Part shown: piece after piece, positions 1-4,923 of the stretch
Layout of the letters: the number at the start of each line of letters is the position of its first letter
Numbering within the stretch: the first letter of the stretch is position 1
DNA from: VRUE01 sp046733315
GTDB lineage: Bacteria; Actinomycetota; Thermoleophilia; Solirubrobacterales; 70-9
NCBI GenBank assembly: GCA_046733315.1
Contig: JBKPOV010000097.1
Location: forward strand, 1 to 5,998
Direction of reading: 5' to 3'
DNA length: 5,998 bases
Position numbers and translations under genes: made by a program
The notes under the pieces: generated by a model
The model's input: the letters and a program-made list of their open reading frames with translations, nothing else
The model's database searches: none
Told to the model about the DNA's origin: nothing

Positions 1-111
1 CCTAATTGTTGTGTTTTCTTCGCGGGGGTGCGGGGCGCCACCCCAAAACCCCACAGCCCCCGCCCCCGGCCCTCCTTTTGGGGGGGGGCGCCCGACTCCC
101 TACCCCGCTAG
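1..111. other. Gene-free low-complexity left end
   Basis: No gene is supported here. The first 20 bases are T-rich and are followed by runs of G and C, including nine consecutive G at 80-88. An imperfect inverted repeat pairs 33-48 (GGGCGCCACCCCAAAA) with 76-93 (TTTT, nine G, CGCCC), with a loop at 49-75. A smaller alternative stem pairs GGGGTG at 25-30 with CACCCC at 39-44. The stretch lies just past the stop of the minus-strand gene ending at 112, so the stem could serve as its terminator. The homopolymers could also come from poor assembly at a contig end. A short plus-strand open frame here has no coding character. Confidence 0.5.
33..93 (-). terminator. Possible terminator-like stem past the AhpD-like gene
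   Basis: The arms 33-48 and 76-93 are complementary apart from an internal A/C mismatch and two extra G in the right arm. The stem closes with AAAA/TTTT at its inner end. It begins about 19 bases beyond the minus-strand stop at 112-114, where an intrinsic terminator could sit. The loop is long (27 bases). Read on the minus strand, the arm 33-48 is followed by C-rich sequence and then AAGAAAACACAAC, so there is no U tract. It may be structure that arises by chance from homopolymers. Confidence 0.2.
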
Positions 112-678
112 CTACGCGACCGAGGGCAATACCCGCGGCCCGCTCTGATCTTTGGGCAGCTCAGCTGCCCCAGCAATCAGGCTCTGGAACTCGTTGAGCA
201 CCAGATGGGCGACCGCCTCGAGCAGCTCCTCGTCTGACCAGCCGATCTCCTTTGCCTCCTCGTGCAGATGGAGCGGGGGGTGGCCATTGGCCTCAAGTGC
301 ACCGTGCAGGTACTCGAGCAGCGCTGCCTCTTTGGGATCGCTGGAGCTGAAGCTGCGGGCTCTCGAGACCTCGTCGAGGCCGAGGCCGGCGCCGCGGGCC
401 GACTTTGCGTGTTGGGCGATGCTGTAGCTGTCGTCGCGGTACTCGGCTACCGCCAGGGCGATCCGCTCGCGGGTGGCCCGGGGGAGCACGCCGCCGCGAA
501 GCTCCGAGCGCATCCGCGTGTAAGCGCGCAAGACGGCCGGCGCGCCGGCAAGCACGCCGACGAACTTCGTTACCGCCCCGCCCGTCGCCTGGATCGTTTT
601 GATCAGGGGAGCGCTCTCGTCAGGTGCCGTCAACTCGTCGTGGATCTGGAACCTGCTCACGTCTGTTTTTACTGTCAC
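112..678 (-). CDS. Carboxymuconolactone decarboxylase/AhpD-like family protein lacking active-site cysteines
   Basis: A 188-residue protein of the CMD/AhpD (alkylhydroperoxidase-like) fold. Family members either decarboxylate gamma-carboxymuconolactone or reduce peroxides through a CxxC pair with a nearby Glu and His. The core runs from about residue 40 (GVLAGAPAVLRAYTRM) to 172. The family motif is at 79-90 (EYRDDSYSIAQH): Glu79 and His90 are kept, but the two cysteine positions are Asp83 and Ser86, and the whole protein contains no cysteine. Thiol peroxidase chemistry is therefore unlikely. The C-terminal helix LVLNEFQSLIAGAAELP (159-175) fits the family. The GTG start at 678 is chosen because GGAGG lies ten bases upstream (689-693). 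Length is normal for the family. It is divergent from glnA, and no cofactor or substrate can be named from sequence. It could be a catalytically dead homologue or use different chemistry. Family assignment is confident; function is unknown. Confidence 0.8.
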   Translation of the reverse strand: MTVKTDVSRFQIHDELTAPDESAPLIKTIQATGGAVTKFVGVLAGAPAVLRAYTRMRSELRGGVLPRATRERIALAVAEYRDDSYSIAQHAKSARGAGLGLDEVSRARSFSSSDPKEAALLEYLHGALEANGHPPLHLHEEAKEIGWSDEELLEAVAHLVLNEFQSLIAGAAELPKDQSGPRVLPSVA

Positions 679-688
679 GTTGCATCCG

Positions 689-693
689 CCTCC
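689..693 (-). promoter_or_regulatory. Ribosome binding site of the AhpD-like gene
   Basis: The minus strand reads GGAGG here, with ten bases before the GTG at 678-676. An ATG at 685-683 is nearer but out of frame, so this site supports GTG as the start. Confidence 0.5.
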
Positions 694-758
694 GGCTCTA
701 TCTGGGAAATCCGCTTTACAGAGCCTTTAGTTGGCCTTTACTTTACTTTCAGCCAGTT

Positions 759-775
759 ACTTACGTCTCGTAAGT
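759..775. repeat. 17-bp perfect dyad, candidate operator
   Basis: ACTTACG-TCT-CGTAAGT is a 7-bp perfect inverted repeat around a 3-bp centre. It overlaps the last bases of the candidate minus-strand -10 and covers the predicted start of transcription, where a dimeric repressor would typically bind. In RNA it could also form a tight hairpin. No regulator gene is present in the window to pair it with. Confidence 0.4.
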
Positions 776-802
776 TATACCTGCTTTTCGCTTGCCCTGC
801 AA
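774..802 (-). promoter_or_regulatory. Candidate sigma-70-type promoter for the AhpD-like gene
   Basis: Read on the minus strand, TTGCAG at 802-797 (-35; only TTG matches the consensus) is followed after 17 bases by TATAAC at 779-774 (-10; five of six match). Transcription would start near 767, giving a leader of about 90 bases before the GTG at 678. The spacing and -10 are good and the -35 is weak. No expression data are available, so this is a prediction only. Confidence 0.35.
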
Positions 803-804
803 GC
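790..804. repeat. 6-bp inverted repeat with 3-bp centre
   Basis: GCTTGC-CCT-GCAAGC is perfect over six pairs. Its centre is 30 bp from the centre of the dyad at 759-775, close to three helical turns. Bases 792-796 (TTGCC) can instead pair with 813-817 (GGCAA), so two RNA structures compete if this region is transcribed toward glnA. Confidence 0.35.
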
Positions 805-819
805 CGCCTCAAGGCAACC

Positions 820-850
820 GCTCTTTACCCGAATACGGGCTCTCTTACCC
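820..850 (+). repeat. Short direct repeat flanking a small hairpin
   Basis: GCTCTTTACCC (820-830) recurs with one inserted base as GCTCTCTTACCC (839-850), a spacing of about two helical turns. Between and partly overlapping them is CCCG-AATA-CGGG (828-839), a 4-bp stem with a four-base loop. The tandem arrangement could be a binding site for a regulator of glnA, or could be chance in pyrimidine-rich DNA. Confidence 0.25.
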
Positions 851-937
851 AGTCGGTTCACCGCCTCTCTTCGCCAGCCGGTTCGCGACGCAGCTTTGGC
901 CTATCGTTGCGCGCTCGAAGCGGACAAGCGCGAGCCC

Positions 938-943
938 AGGAGG
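938..943 (+). promoter_or_regulatory. Ribosome binding site that fixes the glnA start
   Basis: AGGAGG lies five bases before the ATG at 949. The frame stays open for another 229 codons upstream, so this near-perfect site, together with homology beginning at about residue 11, decides the start. Confidence 0.85.
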
Positions 944-948
944 CAGTA

Positions 949-2301
949 ATGGCAGACCAACCGAAGAGCCCCGCTGACGTCGCCCAGCTGGTCAAGGATG
1001 CCGACGTCCGCTTCGTCCGGCTCTGGTTCACCGACGTGCTGGGCCAGCTGAAGAGCTTCTCGATCAACGCCGCCGAGCTCGAGGACGCCTTCGAGGGAGG
1101 GATGGGCTTCGACGGCTCCTCGATCACCGGCTTCAATCCGATCGAGGAGTCCGACATGATCGCGATGCCCGACCCCTCGACCTTCGCCCTGATCCCCTGG
1201 CGGCCGGAGGGCGAAAACGCCGTGGCGCGGATGTTCTGCGACATCCAGGTCCCCGGCGGTGAACCGTATGAGGGCGACCCGCGCTGGATCATGAAACGGG
1301 CGCTCAAACGGGCCGAGGAGATGGGTTTCGACGCCTTCAACATCGGTCCTGAGCTCGAGTTCTTCTACTTCCGCTCAGCCAAGCCGCCCAACGGCGTCCC
1401 CGAGGTCCTCGACGAGGGCGGCTACTTCGACCTGACCACGCTCGACGCCGGCTCCGACGTGCGCCGCGACACGGTGCTGGCGCTGGAGAAGATGGGCATC
1501 CACGTTGAGTACACCCACCACGAGGTCGGCCCTTCCCAGCACGAGGTCGACATGCGATACAAGGATGCGCTGGCGATGGCCGACGACTGCATGACTTACC
1601 GCATCGTCGTCAAGGAGTACGCGATGAAGTACGGCTGGCATGCGACCTTTATGCCCAAGCCGCTCTTCGGTGAGAACGGCTCCGGCATGCACGTCCACCA
1701 GTCGCTGACCAAAGACGGCAAGAACGCTTTCTTCGACGCCGAGGACCAGTACTTCCTCTCGCCGACGGCCAAGGCCTTCATCGCCGGCCAGCTCAAGCAC
1801 GCGCGGGAGATCTCGCCGCTCTTCGCCCAGTGGGTCAACTCTTACAAGCGTCTCGTGCCCGGCTACGAGGCTCCCGTCTACTTGGCCTGGTCGCGCCGCA
1901 ACCGCTCGGCGCTGATCCGCGTGCCGCTCTACCACCCCGGCAAGGAGAACGCGACCCGCGCCGAGTTGCGCTGTCCCGACCCGGCCTGCAATCCCTACCT
2001 CTGCTTCGCCGGCATGCTGCAGGCGGGACTGGAAGGGATCGAGAAGGGCTACGAGCTGCCCGAGCCGATGGAGCAGAACCTCTACCACCTCTCGCCCGAG
2101 GAGCTATCCCACCAGGGGATCGAGCAGCTGCCGGCGACGCTGGGCGAGGCGATCGAGGTCGCCGCCGACTCAGAGTTGGTCCTGCGCACGCTGGGCGAGC
2201 ACACCTTCCGCCGCTTCGTCGAGATCAAGCGGCAGGAGTGGGACGAGTACCGCGTTCAGGTTACGCCGTTCGAGATTGAGCAATTCCTGCCGGTTCTTTA
2301 G
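949..2301 (+). CDS. glnA: Type I glutamine synthetase, GSI-alpha / actinobacterial GlnA2-like
   Basis: A 450-residue cytoplasmic enzyme of the family that joins ammonia to glutamate using ATP; type I enzymes are dodecamers. The N-terminal beta-grasp domain spans about 15-100, with the signature FDGSSITGF at 54-62; the catalytic domain follows. The ATP signature KPLFGENGSGMHVHQS is at 237-252. Likely metal ligands are Glu135, Glu137, Glu192, Glu199, His248 and Glu339, with Arg341 at the substrate site and the flap Glu307 in NSYKRLVPGYEAP. Length and tail (IEQLPATLGEAI) match the short GSI-alpha form. Tyr379 sits in NLYHLS, not the NLYDLP context of adenylylated enzymes. The position of B. subtilis feedback residue Arg62 is Pro64. 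Every catalytic residue I could place is present. Some actinobacterial GlnA2-4 paralogues act on polyamines or ethanolamine, so the substrate is not certain. Confidence 0.95.
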   Translation: MADQPKSPADVAQLVKDADVRFVRLWFTDVLGQLKSFSINAAELEDAFEGGMGFDGSSITGFNPIEESDMIAMPDPSTFALIPWRPEGENAVARMFCDIQVPGGEPYEGDPRWIMKRALKRAEEMGFDAFNIGPELEFFYFRSAKPPNGVPEVLDEGGYFDLTTLDAGSDVRRDTVLALEKMGIHVEYTHHEVGPSQHEVDMRYKDALAMADDCMTYRIVVKEYAMKYGWHATFMPKPLFGENGSGMHVHQSLTKDGKNAFFDAEDQYFLSPTAKAFIAGQLKHAREISPLFAQWVNSYKRLVPGYEAPVYLAWSRRNRSALIRVPLYHPGKENATRAELRCPDPACNPYLCFAGMLQAGLEGIEKGYELPEPMEQNLYHLSPEELSHQGIEQLPATLGEAIEVAADSELVLRTLGEHTFRRFVEIKRQEWDEYRVQVTPFEIEQFLPVL

Positions 2302-2314
2302 CGCGGCGGCGCGC

Positions 2315-2338
2315 GGGTCCTGTCGCGGCAGGGGACCC
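2315..2338 (+). terminator. Stem-loop downstream of glnA
   Basis: GGGT and CCTG at 2315-2322 pair with CAGG and ACCC at 2329-2338 around a TCGCGG loop, with a two-base GG bulge. It begins 14 bases after the glnA stop. There is no T run after it, so it could act as a U-less or Rho-assisted terminator or as a 3'-end stabiliser. Confidence 0.4.
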
Positions 2339-2377
2339 ACCGCCCCTTCCGGTAGCTAAAGCTTCCTCAGGGGCGGT
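2339..2377. terminator. Bidirectional hairpin between convergent genes
   Basis: ACCGCCCCT (2339-2347) and AGGGGCGGT (2369-2377) form a perfect 9-bp stem with a 21-base loop. It sits between the two facing stops and can form in either transcript. Neither strand has a T tract after it, so intrinsic termination is not certain. Confidence 0.45.
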
Positions 2378-2408
2378 TCCCCCTACCGCGCCACCCGCGC
2401 GAGAGGCG

Positions 2409-4922
2409 TTAGGGGCTGGCCGGCTCTTGTTCGAGGTCGCCGGCTGGCTTCGCGGTCTCGTCCTTTGGTCTGGAGAGGGCCGAGGGCCACCAGAATTTGT
2501 CGCCCATCATCAGGGCGAGTGCGGGGACGAGGACGCTGCGGACGAGGAAGGTGTCGAGCAGGACGCCGAAGGCGACGACGAAGCCGAGCTCGGTGAGGAA
2601 GGTGAGGGGGAGGACGGCGAGCACCGAGAAGGTGCCGGCGAGGACGATGCCGGCGCTGGTGATCACACCGCCGGTCACCGCGAGGGCACGCAAAATGCCC
2701 CGTTCGGAGCCGTGCTGGATCGTCTCCTCGCGCGCTCGGGCGACCAGGAAGATGTTGTAGTCGACGCCAAGGGCGACCAGGAAGACGAAGGCGAAGAGCG
2801 GCAGCGAGGGGTCCGAGCCGGGGAAGTCGAAGATGAACTCGAAGGCGAAGTAGCCAACCCCGAGGGCGGCCAGGAAGCTGACGATCACCGTGCCGATCAG
2901 GATCAGCGGCGCGACCACGGCGCGCAGCAGGCCGATCAAAATCAGGAAGACGACGAGCAGGATCAGCGGCGGGATCACGATCGAGTCGCGTGCGGCGGCA
3001 TCGCGGACGTCGAATTCGATCGCCGTGGGTCCCCCGACCAGGGCTTTCGGTTCAAAGTGGTGGACCTTGTCGCGAATCGGTTCGATCAGGTCGAAAGCCT
3101 CGGTCGAGTACGGGTTGGGCTCTAGGGTCGCCTGGACCAGTACTTCTTTGGGTCCCCCCGCAACCGTCGGGCCTTCCGCAACGGTGGCGGTGACCGCCTC
3201 GACGCCTTTGACTTCTTCCAGCGCGACCCGGACGATGCCTTCCGACTTTGCCGGCGCGACGACGTCGGTTAGCGCGGTGGTGCCTGCCGGGAAGCTCTTG
3301 TTGAGCAGGTCCTGGCCTTCGACCGATTCGACCTCGGAGCGGTAGGTGTCTTCGCTGGTCAGTTCGGTCGAGAAGAAGGCGAGGCCGGCGCAGAGGATCA
3401 GCAGGACGGCGATCGATCCGACCACGACGCGGCGCGGGGAGTCGGCGACACGACGGCCGAGTTTGGCCCAGGACCCGTGGGTGGCGTCGGCGGCGTGCTC
3501 GAGCCGCGTGCGCCGTATCTCGTAGGGGGTGAACACGGCACGGTCGAGCGGGCCGACGATCAGCGAGGGGATGCGACGGCCGCTGAGTCGGCGCAAGAGC
3601 CAATTGATCAAGACCAGCGGCAAGAGGACCAAGACGACCAGGGAGGCGAGGACAACCCTGTCGATCGCCCCGAAGGCACCGCCCTCGGCGATCCTGGCCC
3701 GCGCCCGCTCCGATATGGCGTCGGCGCTGGGCGCGGTCTCCGGCGTGTGCGGGACGAAGGGCCAGAAGGCGCGACGGCCGAAGATCGTCAGCAGTGCCGG
3801 CAGCAGGGTCAGCATCGAGAGCGCCGCGCAGGCGATCCCCATCGCCGCGATCGGGCCGAGTCCCGCGGTCCCGTTGACGTCCGCGAGCATCAGGCAGAAG
3901 AGGGCCGCGATCACGGTGGCGGCCGAGGCGAAGATTGCCGGGCCCGCCGAGGCGAGCGCGGTCCGCATCGCCTCGTGCTTGTCCACCGTGTGGTGGAGCT
4001 CCTCGCGGTAGCGGGAGACAAGCAGCAGGGCGTAATCGGTGCCGGCGCCGAGGACGAGGACCGACATGATCGAGCTCGACTGGCCGTTGACCGTGACGCC
4101 GAGCTCGGTCAGCCCGTAACCGAGCGAGCGCGAGAGCAGCTCGGCGAACATCACCGCGATCAGCGGGATCAGGAAGAACATCGGCGAGCGGTAGATGACG
4201 ATCAGCAGGAAGATCACCAGGCTGAGCGCCGCCAACAGCAGCGTCCCGTTGATGCCTTCGAAGACTTCGATCGCGTCAGCCGAGAAACCGGCGCCGCCGG
4301 TGATCCTGGCTTCGAGGCCGCCGTCGTCCTCGGGCAGAACGTCGCGCCAGTACTTGACCGGGTCGACGATCCGTTCGCCCTCGCCATTGCCCTTGATGTA
4401 GGCGGTGACGATCGCGGCCTTGCCGTCTTTCGAGCAGACCGGGCCGACGAACGGGGCGTAGGCGTCCGGCTGGCCCGGGACGGTGGTGGTTGGGCTCCCG
4501 CAGCCCTTCGCTGCCGAGGTAACCGGCACCGGGGTCGATCCTTCGGGATTGCCGCCGGCGGCGGCCGTCACGCCATCCGGAACAACGCCGGGAAAGCGCT
4601 TTGCGCTCATCTTGCCGACGTTCGCGACGATCGTCTGGCGGTCGGCGGCGGTGAGGCCGGAATCGCGCCGGAAGACGATCACCGCGGGGGCGAGTTCGCC
4701 TTTTTGCAGGGACTCGGTCGCCTTCAGCGCCGCTGTCGATTCAGCGTCACCGGGCAGGTAGGAGGTCGCCTCGTTGCTTTCGGCGTCTTCGAACTTGCCC
4801 GGCAGGTTGGCCGGCCCGGCGGCGATGAAGATCGCCGCGAACCAGATCGCGAAGACGATCCACTTGGAGCGCCGACCGGCGGCAAAAGTAAAAAAGGATC
4901 CTCTCACGGGCCCCGCATCCAT
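2409..4922 (-). CDS. MMPL family (RND-superfamily) membrane transporter
   Basis: An 837-residue inner-membrane protein of the MMPL branch of RND transporters, which use proton flux to move lipids or hydrophobic compounds. It has the usual two-lobe layout: helix 1 (about 21-38), external domain 1 (41-223, with Cys141 and Cys163 as a possible disulfide), helices 2-6 (224-381), a linker (382-499), helix 7 (499-517), external domain 2 (518-646) and helices 8-12 (647-803). Both proton-relay Asp-Tyr pairs are present: Asp296-Tyr297 in LGAGTDY and Asp721-Tyr722 in ALGVDY, matching those of MmpL3. The linker holds an extra hydrophobic segment at 422-442, which is unusual. The ATG at 4922 is one base after the stop of the upstream gene and has no clear Shine-Dalgarno, suggesting translational coupling; a GTG at codon 6 is an alternative. 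The substrate cannot be told from sequence. Confidence 0.93.
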   Translation of the reverse strand: MDAGPVRGSFFTFAAGRRSKWIVFAIWFAAIFIAAGPANLPGKFEDAESNEATSYLPGDAESTAALKATESLQKGELAPAVIVFRRDSGLTAADRQTIVANVGKMSAKRFPGVVPDGVTAAAGGNPEGSTPVPVTSAAKGCGSPTTTVPGQPDAYAPFVGPVCSKDGKAAIVTAYIKGNGEGERIVDPVKYWRDVLPEDDGGLEARITGGAGFSADAIEVFEGINGTLLLAALSLVIFLLIVIYRSPMFFLIPLIAVMFAELLSRSLGYGLTELGVTVNGQSSSIMSVLVLGAGTDYALLLVSRYREELHHTVDKHEAMRTALASAGPAIFASAATVIAALFCLMLADVNGTAGLGPIAAMGIACAALSMLTLLPALLTIFGRRAFWPFVPHTPETAPSADAISERARARIAEGGAFGAIDRVVLASLVVLVLLPLVLINWLLRRLSGRRIPSLIVGPLDRAVFTPYEIRRTRLEHAADATHGSWAKLGRRVADSPRRVVVGSIAVLLILCAGLAFFSTELTSEDTYRSEVESVEGQDLLNKSFPAGTTALTDVVAPAKSEGIVRVALEEVKGVEAVTATVAEGPTVAGGPKEVLVQATLEPNPYSTEAFDLIEPIRDKVHHFEPKALVGGPTAIEFDVRDAAARDSIVIPPLILLVVFLILIGLLRAVVAPLILIGTVIVSFLAALGVGYFAFEFIFDFPGSDPSLPLFAFVFLVALGVDYNIFLVARAREETIQHGSERGILRALAVTGGVITSAGIVLAGTFSVLAVLPLTFLTELGFVVAFGVLLDTFLVRSVLVPALALMMGDKFWWPSALSRPKDETAKPAGDLEQEPASP

Positions 4923-4923
4923 A

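Larger units (their letters stand above)
679..948. promoter_or_regulatory. Divergent intergenic region between the AhpD-like gene and glnA
   Basis: This gap of 270 bases separates two genes read outward. Its left half (about 700-780) is visibly richer in A and T than the flanking genes. It carries several compact inverted repeats: 694-699/720-725 (GGCTCT/AGAGCC), 759-765/769-775, 790-795/799-804, 828-831/836-839 and 913-917/931-935. CTTTAC recurs at 714, 736, 741 and 823. The plus strand from about 780 is pyrimidine-rich and open in all three frames, which comes from its composition rather than coding. I see no strong plus-strand promoter for glnA and no match to known nitrogen-regulator boxes. 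A plausible minus-strand promoter is listed separately. Confidence 0.6.
2302..2408. other. Convergent intergenic gap between glnA and the MMPL gene
   Basis: The 107 bases between the two facing stop codons contain no gene. Two GC-rich stem-loops fill most of it and are listed separately. A third possible pairing, CGGTAG (2350-2355) with CTACCG (2383-2388), competes with the larger stem. Confidence 0.6.

Noticed and set aside
746..760. Possible GlnR-like box on the minus strand (GTAAC-TGGCT-GAAAG)
   Set aside because: The spacer is five rather than six bases and the second half-site does not match GAAAC, so it falls short of the known actinobacterial GlnR site.
847..895. tRNA-like GGTTC segments in the glnA leader
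   Set aside because: GGTTCAC and GGTTCGCG resemble a T-loop, but no cloverleaf with acceptor and anticodon stems can be drawn around them.
262..948. In-frame 229-codon extension upstream of the glutamine synthetase
   Set aside because: It lies antisense to the AhpD-like gene and across the intergenic region, has no family resemblance, and a strong AGGAGG sits just before the ATG at 949. The extension is open because of base composition.
731..949. 72-codon open frame ending in TAATG overlap with the glnA start
   Set aside because: The TTG start has no Shine-Dalgarno and simply follows a stop. All three forward frames are open in most of this pyrimidine-rich stretch, so it is not evidence for a leader peptide.
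2083..2087. Tyr379 of glutamine synthetase as an adenylylation site
   Set aside because: The context is NLYHLS within a GSI-alpha-type tail, not the NLYDLP motif of adenylylated enzymes.
2427..3125. Plus-strand open frame of 232 codons opposite the MMPL C-terminal half
   Set aside because: A low-complexity acidic shadow of the transmembrane-coding strand, with no start signal or recognisable motif.
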